From contig CM075857.1 in the NCBI GenBank assembly GCA_037975125.1, positions 92,938,626-93,002,625 on the forward strand: DNA of 64,000 bases, read 5' to 3'. A program made the position numbers and the translations under genes. The notes beneath the pieces are model-generated. The model was not told where the DNA came from. It was given only the letters and a program-made list of their open reading frames with translations, and did not search any database. The DNA comes from Latrodectus hesperus (taxonomy: Eukaryota; Arthropoda; Arachnida; Araneae; Theridiidae). This document shows, one piece after another, positions 28,471-41,942 of the stretch; the stretch's first letter is position 1, and every line of letters starts with the position of its first letter.

Positions 28471-28719
28471 CTCCATCTAATGTCAAACTTAAGGACGTGA
28501 CTAGTTCAAGCTTCCAAGCGTCTTGGGATCCTCCGGCAGGATATATTGCTGCTTACGAAGTAGATGTGAATGGAACTGCTTATGACGCGGGCGACAAAAC
28601 TTCTCTACTCGTAACTGAGCTTAATCCTAGCACTTGGTACAACTTAAAGGTGTCTGCTAAAGGACAGGAAGCCTGGAGTAACTGGTCTGATGTTGTTTCT
28701 GTACAAACAAAACCTGAAG
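28471..28719 (+). CDS. Exon 3: FN3 domain 1 with WSNWS motif
   Basis: Residues 115-197; acceptor ATTATAG/CT, donor GTGAGC, phase 1 on both sides, 249 nt. FN3 core residues are visible: A-S-W-D-P-P, Y-E-V, L-N-P-S-T-W-Y-N-L-K-V. The C-terminal strand reads E-A-W-S-N-W-S-D, a literal WSxWS motif, where the other repeats have a single G-x-W-S-D. It is the shortest FN3 unit. Confidence 0.88.
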
Positions 28720-29349
28720 GTGAGCATTATGTATTCCTCCAGTTTGTGACTGTTCAAATTTAAAACAATAATATCGAAAATTTTTACAGTTAAAATGGTT
28801 TCATCACTGAAGTTGTAGTAAAAGTATCTTTCAAATTTCATGAGGTTTAATGTTCCTCTGCTGATGAAAAGTAGAACTATGGAGAGCAATGTGCTACCTT
28901 AGGTGTCCACCTAAGTTATACGACCTAAGTCATAAGTTATATAGTTATATTATCGAGGGAGTATTGACAGAACGGATAACCTGTTTTCTTGTCTAAAAAA
29001 GTTTCGAAGTTATTCGTATGGTTTGATGTCTTTCGAGGAAAGTGCTTTTTCAGACCTTAATATCATCCCTTGACCATGGTTCAAAATTAATTGCAATTGA
29101 TTAGCTGAGTTTAACCATGTAGTTGACAGAAATAAGCAATTTTATTAATTTTCTTTCATAGCATTCTAAATAATAACAGTAAAATAAGTAATTTCTTCAT
29201 CCCATGTGAAGAAATTATCAAATTTTATTAAAACACGTGTTGTAAAATGTATGTAGTTTTTATGAATCTCTTAGTTAGCTCTCACAAAATTCTCGACTCA
29301 TTAGCGGCTTTTTGATCTTCTTTCCTGATATTAAATCGAATTCTTATTT

Positions 29350-30340
29350 TAGATCTACTACACAGTTTCAGTCACTTGAATACACGATTTATCCGACGTA
29401 AAAGAGCATCTCAAGGTGGAAACATTTCCAAAACGGCTAAGTTTGTGAACTTTATGTGTTCGCATGCGTTCGTGATAAAAGTATACCGAGCCTGGCAAAA
29501 TGGGAAATGTCCAAAACCAGTGACATGGCAAACATAATGTATCACAGGGTATATATATAATAGACGACATATGCAGAGATGTGTTCAGTCGTATGGACGT
29601 GATACCGTATAGCAATTAATTATCAAGATGGACAAAAGAACTACCAACAGTGTCTCCCAAACTATTGTTCAGCGAACGTTACTGCACCTGGGTCACTGAA
29701 TTAGACTTATATTCATCAGGTTGACTTATATTCATCATGGTCGAAGGCTTTATTTCCCACGTGAGTATCGTAACTGAACTTCTAAGGAGTGGCTATAAAT
29801 AGCGTTTTCCGATGAATCACGTTTAATGCTCCATTAGACAGATGGAAGTTAGCGTATACGGCATGAAACCTTTGAAAGTAAACACCCTACAACCATTACC
29901 AGAACAGTCCAGGTTGGAGTAATATGGCCTGCGTAAAGTTTTCCTTGCTTTTCTGGGTTCTCCAATCATTGTAGAAGACACAATGGATCAACACAAGTAC
30001 GGATCTATTCTTATGGATTATGTCCACTCTCATAAGCGTATCGTTTTTCTTCGAGATGATTGCATCTACCAGCAGGACAATTTGAGATGTCATACAACTG
30101 GCAGTGCGTGGTTGGAAGAGCACAAGGATGATTTGACTGTTCTTCTCTGGCCAGCAAATTAACCTGACTGAAACCCATTCGAGAATTTGTGAAGCCATTT
30201 CAATAGAATGTTCGCGGAAGGAATCCTCATATACGCCATCTAGCGTCGATGGCAACGGCATTGAAGATGGCACGGCTCAAAATCCAGGTGAACACCTTGC
30301 GGAATCTGACTCTTTTTCTGCAGGTTTCGCAAAAGACCAC
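29350..30340 (+). pseudogene. Degraded Tc1-like transposase in intron 3
   Basis: On the + strand and over several frames I read S-K-T-A-K-F-V and V-I-K-V-Y-R-A-W-Q-N-G-K-C (N-terminal HTH), F-S-D-E-S-R-L-M-L-H at about 29809 (first catalytic D), V-Q-V-G-V-I-W-P, Y-Q-Q-D-N-L-R-C-H at about 30068 (second D) and W-P-A-N-stop-P-D-stop-N-P-F-E-N-L at about 30150 (E block). Multiple stops and frameshifts show it is old and inactive. No clear terminal repeats were found. Confidence 0.8.
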
Positions 30341-30396
30341 TCTTGTGAAAGATGATTATTCTTGCTTTTCACAGGTAGTCACTTTAATGTCATTGG

Positions 30397-30399
<3 letters not shown>

Positions 30400-30437
<38 letters not shown>
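30400..30437. repeat. (TA)n tract in intron 3
   Basis: About 18 TA units lying just after the Tc1 relic. Confidence 0.92.
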
Positions 30438-30440
<3 letters not shown>

Positions 30441-31954
30441 ATTTACGAATACTTTATGCATTTATGCATAGTATAGCTGATTTGTTTGATTGCATGTTTA
30501 AAATAAAATGAGGAATCTAGATAAGATTTCAAGCGTTAAATTTCATACTACGCAAATAAAAAAATCATTGTTAAATTTGACTGATAAGGCATTATTTAGT
30601 CACAGATTATTTGAAAGTATAATCACAAAAAATTGTTTCGCATCCTTAATTAACAACAAATTGAGCGGAATGTTCTAGAAATGATCAAAAAAATACTTTT
30701 ACTTACAAAAAAAATACTAATAGGTTTATTTTGCATGTCTTAAAAATGATAACTTGTTCTTTCTTTAGATGCTTTCTTTTTTATAGTCAAAAGTATATTG
30801 TTTCCTTGGAAGCTCAAATTTTTGTTAAATCTAATAGTCTCATTGATGGATTAGAAGTAGATCAAAAGAACAAATTGGTGGTTTAGAGCCCACAGATTTC
30901 TTTATGGTCAACTACTTAGGCCTGAGAAGCTGATTTCTTATGCAACGAAACAAACCATTTGATTTCTATTCACTTTTAGAAAATTAAAATTTTATCTGAG
31001 TACTTTAAACTATTTTAAAATTTGTTTGACACGTTCATTGTGGTGGGCATATTTTTTGACAAGTTATCTTGCTAACTTGGAAAACTATGAACATTCACCA
31101 TATTAGTTTACCCAAATACTTAGCATTACTAATAGATTTCTTCTGTTGTTTAATGATTTCTCTAAACTTCTAATTTGTCTGGTATTTTCGGTCAAAAAAC
31201 AAGTGAATATCTTTAAACTCTCAAGGAATTCTTTCAAATATTAATATTATTTTATTAAGATTATTTTTGTTTCAAAATTTGAAATACTAATTAGGACTTT
31301 TTTGACCCAAAAGAACAGAACCAAAAAGAAGGTTATTTCTTCAAAGAATATCAAAAGAAAATATGAGGTAAACATGAAATCTCTTGCCATTTTCGAATTA
31401 CCATTGTATAAAGTGATAATAATAATCAAATTCATGTATGACGTGGTTGAGGCATCAGTCAGTCAATCAAAGAAAATCAGTCGTTATAAAAGCAGATCCA
31501 CCATGCACATTCATCATTCGTAACCCGTACAACCCGTATTCGTATACTTTCTTTAGGTCATGTTTTTGGGGTCATTAAAATGACAAGAACATTTTTGTTT
31601 ACCCTGTATGTTGGAATCTTTGAATCAATTTTAGATTGTACTTGTCAGATGACTATGAAATATTTCTTATTCTGTTTGATACTTACGATCGGTTTTTTAC
31701 AATTTATTATGAATATTGTGTATCACTATTTACTTGTATGTTTATTATAATTTTATAATGCATTATTAAAAATACAATGGTAAAATATATATTATTTTTC
31801 ACTCAAAATTATAAATTGTTAACTCCTTTTTACGAGATCAATTGCATACTTCGTCAACAGAATAAAAGAAACTACCCTTTAATGTTAGTAAAAAAAATAG
31901 CTGCGAAGTTGTTTAAATCTTACTGTTTTCACAATTTATTAAATTCTTTTTTAG

Positions 31955-32224
31955 ATATACCAGTCGTCGTGTTGGAAAAGCGTAATGTGTCCAATACAAG
32001 TGTCGAAGTTCATTGGCAACATCCTGGAGGTAAAGTGCAGTTATTCTCAGTAAGATGGACTGAGCAGGGAAATAAAACACACCAATATAAGAATGTCACT
32101 ACAGAATACTGTGAAATAGGAGATTTAATCCCTTACACTTTTTACGACATTGAAGTCGCTGCATGGGTAGGAGACAAGATGGGAATGTGGTCCAATGTTC
32201 TTCGAGTGCAAACAAAAGATGGAA
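31955..32224 (+). CDS. Exon 4: FN3 domain 2
   Basis: Residues 198-287; acceptor TTTTTTAG/AT, 270 nt, donor A/GTAAGT after the GGA codon. Core residues: V-E-V-H-W-Q-H-P-G-G-K-V, V-R-W, L-I-P-Y-T-F-Y-D-I-E-V, G-M-W-S-N. The usual G-P-I in the B-C region is replaced by G-G-K-V, and one cysteine lies before the E-F loop. The open frame upstream of the acceptor is intronic. Confidence 0.88.
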
Positions 32225-33389
32225 GTAAGTATCTATTATTTTCAAACTATTCATGCAATCGAATTTCACGAAAAAATTTGATAAAAACAACTAATTTGAT
32301 TTTTTTTATGAAATTTTCGATACTCAATAAAATTTTTTAAAACATACAAATTCAATTGGAAGTTTGAAAACGATTTCATTGTATTGAAAATTTTATGACT
32401 TTTCTGAAGTGGAATTCACCCATAATTAAATATCAGATAAAATATTTTTGAAATTATATTAAAATCGGTTTAACTTACTTTATTTAATAATATTACAATA
32501 ATTAATCCACATTAATGGTGCATCTTAGTCTATAGATGAACAGGAACCATCCAAATTGATGTAATTTATGCATTTTTATAAATTGTTCGTTGTATACTAT
32601 TTTTTGTAGGGGTAAGGCGTTTAAATGTACATTCTCTATAATATTGATAATAATTGAATGAAATAATTTTCCATAACCATATCTTCGAAAAACTAGCTTT
32701 GTTTTGTTGGAATTTACTCTCTTCTAATTCCTCAATATGAGCAAATTTGTGATTAACTACCTATCTAATGATATATTACTTCATATATTTTTCGGGTAAA
32801 AAATAAATATAAATTGATTTTCTTTGCAAAACTATTTACTAGTTTTTTATACTAAAATATTATATTTTAATTGTTTTTTTTTTTGTCACCCGGAGGGGAT
32901 ATTTTATTTTTGCTTTTAAAAGAATAGATTATTTTTCAAATTTCAAGATCTTCATGGTTAATCAAAAATTTTAAGGCGTTAAAACTGGTTTAAGAGAAAA
33001 AACAGGATAATCATTTAACGAGTTTGATAATATTTCCATTGACATGCACAGTTGTTATATTAACACATCATGTGATTGATAGAATAAATACAACAAAGTT
33101 GCTAAGCAGAAACTTAATGGGCCGATAACTGCGGAAAAGAAACGTTACTTAAAAACCTATTGACTCTAAAATAAATTTATCTAATACAATTATCACTCAC
33201 ATTCATGAGTTCATTATCATTCTACACTATATCTTATCCATTTAAAGTAAACAGGATACAGACGTAACAAGATTTATATCAAAATATATGTATTCTTGTG
33301 TAACGCTATTATGGTAAGAGCTATAGAAACAAACAAATGATAAAAAATAGTCACATTCTTTTGCAATTGACATAAACCTCTCATTTCAG

Positions 33390-33671
33390 TTCCATTTCCA
33401 CCGGGGAACCTGAGAGAAGGGACAAAGACTAATACAAGCGTGGAGGTTTTGTGGGAGGAACCTAAGCCAAATCGTGGACCCATTCTTCATTACAACGTTT
33501 GGTATCTGGCAGGGAAAGCGAAAAGGTCTCTCAAAATAATGCAGACTAATGAGACTCGCTTCTTGGTGGAGAATCTTTTGCCAGCCCGGAAGTACACAAT
33601 CAAAGTGAGAGCCGTTACATCTGCAGGCTATAGTGACTGGACTGATCTGGACGTCAGGACCTTACCTGGAA
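33390..33671 (+). CDS. Exon 5: FN3 domain 3
   Basis: Residues 288-381; acceptor CATTTCAG/TT, 282 nt, donor A/GTAAGA. It contains V-E-V-L-W-E-E-P, G-P-I-L-H-Y-N-V-W-Y, L-L-P-A-R-K-Y-T-I-K-V and Y-S-D-W-T-D (W-T in place of W-S). Confidence 0.9.
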
Positions 33672-36418
33672 GTAAGAGAAGTATCTTTCTCAGTTAAAAG
33701 TGCGTTGCACAATCTATGACAAAACAAAAGTTTTGATTATTTAAGCACAAGAAATGGAACATAAATTTTCGATGGTAAAGTTACTTTGTAGCGATATGTT
33801 CAATTAAAAAATGTAAATATATTATTGGGGATCTTTAATATTAGTATAAATGTTTCTGATTGGTGTAGTTGCAGTATGTAATTCGGAAAGTCAATTATAA
33901 ATGGAAATGAAACTAAATTGTTAAGAAGATCATACATACAGCTCAAAAATTTAGTAAGCGAAACAATATGGATAACTTTGGAAACTAGTGGCAAAATTTA
34001 ATATTAATTTTGAAATTTCAGCATGAGTGGATTATGGCTGAAATTATTACACTATTTGTTAGAACCTTTTTGATCACTTCTTTGAAAATATTTACTTTTA
34101 AATTAGTTAAGTTCTTATGAAATAATTTATATTATCTAAATGTTTGTTCAAGTTAAACAATTGCCATATGTTTCTACAAATACATAGAAATTCATAAATG
34201 CTAATTATAATGTAACACTATCTTTAATTTCTTATTTAAATGTTATTTACATATTTGTTTTTTATTTCTCTTCTATTTCTTGATTTTTATTCCTTTGGTA
34301 ATCATGTTCGTGATTAATTGACGAGTGACATCAAACAGAAATCTTAAATGCTAGTGTGATCAAGGAAGCTAACAGAATTTTAAAAAATGAGTCTTGATTA
34401 AGAATTTGAATTAAAATGAAATTTAGAAACATAAAAGAGTTTATTTTAACTATATAAACATGCCTTCTAAAATAAATTACATAATTGTTAAGTTTTAATA
34501 TTAATAGTTATAATCATATATTTTCTACCAGAGTTCTCTACAATACTCTCTGTTTCAGTGAACATTAAGAACTAGTTTGATTGACGGTATAATTTTTGCC
34601 CTTAAATGTTATGCATCTGTATTTTTTGGACTAAATGGCTGATTTGGTTTGAAAATTAAGCTGAAATCGAGATTCACAAGAAAGTTCATGGTCTGAAATG
34701 CAAAAGCTAAGAGAAATCCATAAGACAAACAGTAGAATTTCGGTAGTTTATAAAAACAGAAGATTTAAAATAAAATAGTGGCTCAAATTATCAAGTCATT
34801 AAAACAATAATTGAAGTAAACTATAATGAAGGGAAGGAAGAGGTAACAAAGAACTTTTTGTTTTAGGTTTTCTGATCCTAGATGATAAATTATTACAAAA
34901 GATGTGTTTTTAGTTTGGACACTAGTCATTATTAATTAAAGTAAAAAAAAATAATTTATTTTTCTAGAAAAAAATTATAATTAAGAAAGTAAATTTCACG
35001 AAATGAATATTAATTTTTGAAGAAAGTAAATTTTTCTGATGAAAAGATATCTTTAATTTTGCTATTAATAATTTTACGTTATGGTGTCCAGTTTAACTAG
35101 GAAATATAGAAAATTAATCATATAAAAGCCTCGTACGATGAACTCGGACTATGTTGATAAACACTGGCTCACCAATAACTAACGCCTCACAGTTTTTAAA
35201 CACTATCTAAAGACTAAGTTAAAGTTTTAGATAGAACACTTAAATTCATATATCAAGACATATCTGAAAAGAGTATTTATTCAACACGCTTTTGTAATGA
35301 ATTGACATGTGTGATGTCGTATTACGTCATTGGAAATGGGTTGAGTTCTATTAACATCAACTGTTGGTATTTTGGACACTGATTTGGTGTTCGTCTATAT
35401 ATATATTTTAACCTTTCTACACTTAAGTATTCTACAAATAAGGTATTACGATTCAAAATGGTGTATATTTAACAGCACCATTCACAACATCGTGCATAAA
35501 AGTGAAAATAAAATCGGTCAATGAACCGAATTATTGAAGTATCAAGTCCTAACAATATCACAGTTTTGAAGAATTATCAAGACACAAAATACATACCTCA
35601 GATAACTCTATTTTTATAGTAAATCATAGGTTAGGCATTAAACTCATCAAGTCTTTAATTTGTATAGAATGTATGTCAGTTTGGTGATCTCTGATTAGAT
35701 TAAAATAAATAAACAATTTTAACTCGTCTCTTAATCACTTTTGTGACACTTGAATATAAATTTTTATCCATGAAAATTCCTAATTAAAAACAGAATGCAG
35801 TGGATATTGTAAGCAATCAGCTGTTAGGATATGAACTCTATGGTGCCAATTTCTCCTTCATTTATATCTATTCTTAATAATGACAAGTATTATTAAAGTC
35901 AGTGGATACCTTACCAAGTATTACAACTGTAATGCATATGTATGTATGTATGTTACCGAAATATTAAAATTATTACATATTTTCTCTAGGCACTGTATAT
36001 AATAGGATTAGGAATATTCTAATAAATAGAATTTTATTTGCAATTCAAGAAATTTTCTCATTTCTTTATTTTCTAAATTAAGATGTTTATATTTAATATT
36101 CATGTTTATTTAGTAAAGAATAATGAATTTCTAATTAAGTAATATTATTTGAAATTTTCCTTATTTTGTAATTCTTTCGCAAATTACTCACAAATTTAAA
36201 AATTTATACTTACGTTAAAAAAATTTTTAAGATTTTCTTGATAACCGCTCTTTTAGACAAACTTTTCTCATTATTACGTTCCATAAAATCATGTTTTTCT
36301 GTTCTAAATAATAATAATTTACTATCGAAATAAGGTAAGAACAACTTTTTATTTCATAAAATGACTTAAGAAATTGAACTGTTTTGATATTCCCCTATGT
36401 TTTGCTCCATCTTTTCAG
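33672..36418. other. Intron 5, nothing identified
   Basis: 2.7 kb of AT-rich intron without a recognisable element or skipped FN3 exon. Confidence 0.5.
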
Positions 36419-36700
36419 CGCCACATCCTCCTACCAATGTATCCGCAGTGTCCGAAACATCAAGTAGTATAAAAGTTACATGGGATATTCCCAAGCCATT
36501 TGTTGGTCAGATACTGACGTACACAATACTTTGGAAAGAACTGGGATCGAATGAACCTTATTTGGATAACACGACTGAAACTTCTTATGTCATTGATTCC
36601 TTGAAACCTTACAGCAATTTCTCAATACAGGTCAATGCGTGGACGCGTGCTGGTTCCGGGGATTGGTCAGATCCCATCACAGCTCGTGTGTCTCCCGGAG
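36419..36700 (+). CDS. Exon 6: FN3 domain 4
   Basis: Residues 382-475; acceptor CTTTTCAG/CG, 282 nt, donor GTAAGG. It contains I-K-V-T-W-D-I-P, G-Q-I-L-T-Y-T-I-L-W, L-K-P-Y-S-N-F-S-I and A-G-S-G-D-W-S-D-P, with N-glycosylation sequons N-V-S, N-T-T and N-F-S. Confidence 0.9.
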
Positions 36701-37918
36701 GTAAGGAAACTTCTGGTTGTACGTTATGATATTAATTTTAATTTAGATTTCTAAGATAGTGTGTGTGCAAAGTATATCGGTAAAAATATGGTTGTAATGA
36801 CAAACGCCGTAATAACAGATATCTCTCGTTACAAAAGGTAATATTTTCTGGAATTTATTAAAATGAATTAGGAAATTCGAGATCCAGTTTACCCTAATTA
36901 AAATGCTCTACAAATTCTGGCTTTGTATTAGTATAATAGGTATATACACCTTATTTTTTACTAGTTTCTTCTTTTGCTCGATGCTGGAATATTTTGAATG
37001 CTCTTTATAATAGATTTAGATTAAATAGATGAATCGGCTTTTTGGAGATAAATTGGCATTTCCTTTCTGGTTCACTACTCATTGCTTTTGTCCGTATTTG
37101 ACGATTGCTAAATACTTAGAGTTACTTTCCTCTTTTGGGAAAATCCTCGCAACTAAATTTATAATTATATAGAATAAGCCCTTTTAGGAATATTCTATAT
37201 AATTTTTCCTAAGAATAACTTTTTTAGAGTTTTTCTCATAAAATTGAAAACTTTAGAACATGAATAACAAAAAATAAACACTACGCATTATTTGAGAAAT
37301 TTTATGAAATATTTTTTCAGCTTTGTATCTTACTCACTCTCACACAATGTCATTATGGTTAAATGGTTTCACATAAAAACTATAAACTTGTATATCAAAT
37401 ACTTAATGGGTATATTAAAAAATGCAGATCAAATAACCATAGTATATCCGGTTTATCTCATTGAGCTCTTGTTTCTCTAAATAAGATATGATGGTAAATA
37501 AAAAATACGGTTACCTCTCTTCAATATTCTAGTTAAAACAGTAAATCGCATTTTATGAAAGGCAAGTACAGGTTGCTGAATCTTTACACAAAAACATGAT
37601 CGCATCATATTTTAAAATGAATCTGAATTTCTAGCTATAGGCGAATAGCCTTCTGCTTAACAGCTGTTAAACTTTTGAAGATGAGCGTTCTTGTGCTCAA
37701 CTTGTAAAATTATCCTTCACTCCTGTTTTTCATATAACTCGAGGCATTTTTTCCCTTTTTAATGAATTAGCTTGGAGCGCCCGTTTTAACTTTAGTACCA
37801 GCATGGAAATAAAGAAACTTTCTTTCTTGCTTTTTTCTCATAAAATTTCATTTTCACCCGAGTTGCAATTTCAATCTCCAAACGGGAGAAAATAATCACA
37901 ATAATCGTTATTGTGAAG

Positions 37919-38155
37919 TCTGCTGGTGTGGGTGTAGTACTTTGCTAGTCTAAAACAGAAACTCGAGGTTTTATCTTCGGTATATAACACAGTCTTTCAT
38001 CTCTTCAGTGGGTTGATAAAATTTTGTACTAAGCATGTTTGGGAATTAAACACTCGAGGCTTCGTGTTAGACTGACCACCCAACCGGAACATATGCTTCG
38101 CACCCTTTGGGCCCTCGGTCATGAAGCTGGTAGGTTTTGCCCCACATGGGCTATC
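37919..38155 (+). mobile_element. tRNA-derived SINE, family B, degraded copy (intron 6)
   Basis: The left end has a decayed RNA polymerase III A box (GGTGTGGGTGTAGTAC) and B box (GAGGTTTTATCTTCGG at about 37964). The body shares blocks with the copy at 62222-62497, read in the opposite direction: CAG-C/T-CTTTCAT-C-C/T-CTTCAGTGG, then A-AGCATG-C/T-TTGGGA, GCATATG, GACCGAG and CCCACATGG. It is more diverged than that copy. Confidence 0.72.
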
Positions 38156-39428
38156 ATAATACTTTAATTTAGTTTAATCAAATCTCTGTAAGAACCAGTT
38201 AAGAAAACATGTTCAAGAAACATGATGAGCCTGCAATAACGAAACAGATTGAGAAATAATGTCATTACTTTTAATTTTTCTAGTATGAAAAAGTCCTATT
38301 AAATGCATACTTTTTAATATTCCTCGAATATAAAGCTCGAATTTAAAGTTCGAATTTAAAGCATAAAAAAGAATAGAACTTTCATTTTCAATTTTAACCA
38401 GTTCCGCGAAAAATCGGGCAATATTAAATATTTTTCCTTCCTAATCATCTTTTGATTTTAATAATTAACCAGGAATTTAATTATCCCAATAAAATTCGTA
38501 ACTCTTATGATAGAAAAGTATTTTTTAAAACATTAAAAAAATCTTCGTGTGAGTTTTGTAGTGTCTGTTTTAATAAGTAAAGAATAAAAAAAAATTCATG
38601 CACACATAATAAAGTTTAAATTAATAAATTTAAAGAGCTGGTGAGTTTCATATTTCCTTAACTCTTTCATATATTTTGAATGGAAACATTAAAAATTATT
38701 AATTGCGTATAGAGTTTAAGATACAGTACTTCCTTGGAATAAAGTAAAAGTTATTTCCTGGTTTCAAGTGACAACATTCTTTCATACTTTCCATAATTTT
38801 GATTGTTTCATAAATTTATTTTATGTTCCTATACAATGAATATAATATATTCATCCTGTTTGGCACATACTAATATATTATGAATCATGAATAATTATTG
38901 GAATAAATTACAGGATGCATAGAAGCGAAATTTTAATTTTTGTGTAATTACACTATAAACGCAAATACCTATCAGGATATAAGTATCCATCTCAACTATT
39001 CATATATAAATGAGATAAATACTTCGTAAAGGTCATGCGTAGTAATGCTTCTTTGCATTTTAGTTAAATTCATATACTCTGTTGCGGACAATAATAATCT
39101 AAAATTAACAAAAAAGCTATGTAGAAAAAAACTGCCGTAAATTTCGTCACCATGCCTGATGTTTTCGAGAAGAAAATAATGTTTCGTATTTTTTTTCTCA
39201 TTTATTTAGAGAAGGTTGAAGTTGTTATTCAAGATTTAAGACTTGAATTATATAATTTGAAAACTTTCGTTTATTAGAAAAGATCTAATAATCAAAATGA
39301 AAATATAATAAATACGTAATAATTGTTTGTTGTTAAATTACAATTAGATTTTCAATTACTTAGTGTTTTGAGAAAAATAGTTGTGGTTCATTGGTAAAAA
39401 TTAATATCCGTTTTTTTATTAATAATAG

Positions 39429-39710
39429 TGCCATCTTCACCAAAAGAGTTGAAGGCCACAAATATCACAGATGTAACAATCCGTGTTGAGTGGGAGGAGC
39501 CACAGCCATTTGTTGGACCCATTATTCACTACACAGTCAAGTGGATAGAAGTGAAAAGTAAAACGGAGAAAACAGGATATTCAGAAGAGCCGGCTTTCCT
39601 CATTCAAAAACTACAACCTTTTACTAATTACACAATTGCGGTCCAAGCACAAACACTTGCTGGTACTGGAAATTGGTCGGAGTCTATCATGATCACAACT
39701 GGCATAGGAG
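39429..39710 (+). CDS. Exon 7: FN3 domain 5
   Basis: Residues 476-569; acceptor AATAATAG/TG, 282 nt, donor GTAGAA. It begins V-P-S-S-P, as do exons 8 and 9. It contains V-E-W-E-E-P-Q-P-F-V-G-P-I, L-Q-P-F-T-N-Y-T-I and A-G-T-G-N-W-S-E. It belongs to the most similar block of repeats (exons 7-9 and 11). Confidence 0.92.
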
Positions 39711-41942
39711 GTAGAAACTGTTATTATTGAAGAATCTATATTTTAAACTTTTTTATGGTTTTCTATTTAAGCCTCGTATAAAGGTTCATTTGAAATGAAA
39801 ACAAGTTCGTTATTGCCTTATTTGATACCTTTATCAATTACATTCCTGAAAAATTTAGCTATCAGATGGAATACATTGAAAAAGACAGAACTTCAAAAAG
39901 TTTCTCTTATTTTTAAAAAAGACATAAAAAAGTTTCTCTTATTTTTTTGTTTCAGTTGTCGAAGTTAAGCGTAATTAACATCAAATAAAGGTTAGAATTT
40001 AAATGTTTCGTAGGTCAAAAATAGTGTGATAAAAAATTGAATTATTTCATAAATTTATGAAACGATCTTTTTTCTATGTATTTATACATATGAATTTAAA
40101 AGTAAAAAGTAAAAGTTATCATTCATAAATATATATTTTTTACACCATGCTTCTTGAAATTTAATGTATATTTTAAGTTTTAAGTATTAATGTATATTTT
40201 AAGTTTGTTTTCTGCAACTTTATACATAGAAGTTTGGCATTCAATAAAATATATTAGATTATGCAGAATGGTTAAAGCTAGCCACAGTAATATATGAAAC
40301 AATTCCCTTTTCGCACATTTCCGTATTATTCTAGAGAATTCCAAAAGAGAAACCGGGAAATGTTATAAAATAAATCTTTATATTCGTTCCAAATATTACG
40401 TGGCAAATCGCGTGACTTTAACTCGCGCTTTAGGTTCAAAATTTGTATATTGCATTTTACGGTTTGTTTGGAAGAGTCAAAATATACGTAATTTTATTTA
40501 AATTTCTTAAAAAATATTTTTTTACCATGTTGTATAAAAAAGGAGGAACAAGGTATAGGTTGGAAAGGGAGTCATGGTCTATGTATTTGAAATAAAAATG
40601 CGACAATGAATAGTCCAAAATGATTGTTAAGGAAAAAAGACGCATGCACTATTTATTACTAAATGCCTATGTTTGCGAAAAACAAAAAGTAAACTCATTT
40701 ATCTTATCGATAAAGGCTCAGACTACACAGTATTACGTTACGGATTATGATTATTACACGTACTTCACGAGGTTCGTTTGGCTTTTGGACACGAGGGACG
40801 TCGTCAAGTATTGAAAAAGAACTTTCAACAAATACGATAGCGTTATAAGTCATGGTATTAAAATGTACCTTGTAAATCCTTGTAAATTCTATCCAAAAAA
40901 CGGAGCGATACATATTAAAAGGGCATTATTTTGAAATCTATGATTTTTTTCCGAACTTAATTTCCTTTGTCAGATAGATCTTACTGACTTCCAATCTTAG
41001 CCAGATAAAGAATGCAAGTATAAAAATATGTATATAATAACTATATCTGTAATAAAAAATCAGGATTATTCTATACAAGTTACAAATTAAAACAGTGAAT
41101 ATTCAAAATCAAAATGAATCGCATTAACTCATATAATTAAGAGATCAGTTTTTTTAAAAAAAATTTTATTTTATTGAAATTTATATAAAAAGTATATATA
41201 AAATAGAGACGACTTTTCTCTAAATAATAAAAGAATAAAAAAAATATTATAAAGTAAATATTTAATGGAAGTTTAAAATTTGATATTTTTTGGATGTAAC
41301 ATTTCTAACTTGACACCTTTTTTAATGCTGTCAAATTTTGTCATATCATCACTAAGTTTCTAATATCAATCGTGTTTCATAATAGGAAAAGTAAGGATAT
41401 TTATAAGAAAGTTTTTAATCTTCAGAGCGAATTAAAGCTAAATTTGGTTTAATCGTCGTCTTTCTGTCACTAAGATTTTCATTTTACTTTTTAGCAGATT
41501 ATTCTTACTATTAAATTTTTTCTCGGCAAATTGTACTAAGAATTCAAATGTTATAAGTGCAAATCAACCTAGAAGGCTTGAAAAACATTTATAAATATGA
41601 ATAGCTCATCATAAGAAATGCTTGTGTATGCGTATTTAGTTGGAAAGCAAATTCTAAGAAAAGGATGTTCAACGTTTCTTCTATGAAAAGCTTCTTATAA
41701 CGATTAAATTGGCAACAATAGTTTTTATAAGACCTTAGATACATCCAAAATCATTCTCAATGAGTATAATTCCGAATATTTGTCATCAACAATAAGTAAC
41801 GCAAAACGATGTCATATTAATTCCATATTATTGTCATAGTATAAAAAATGTGCATATAAATAGTCTGACAGCAAATGTTTAGTTTTAAGCTGCTTTTATC
41901 TTAGAAATATATCAACAAAGGGAAATTTTATAAGTAATGGTA

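Noticed and set aside
28471..28719. Direct naming as a Domeless/gp130-like receptor because of WSNWS
   Set aside because: Cysteine spacing in the preceding domain does not fit, and the W-S signature is common to most repeats here; kept only as a hypothesis.
29896..30273. 125-codon minus-strand frame
   Set aside because: Antisense to a Tc1 relic whose catalytic motifs read clearly on the + strand.
40620..40814. 64-codon plus-strand frame in intron 7 and the overlapping minus frames
   Set aside because: No protein-like features and no FN3 signature; not a skipped exon.
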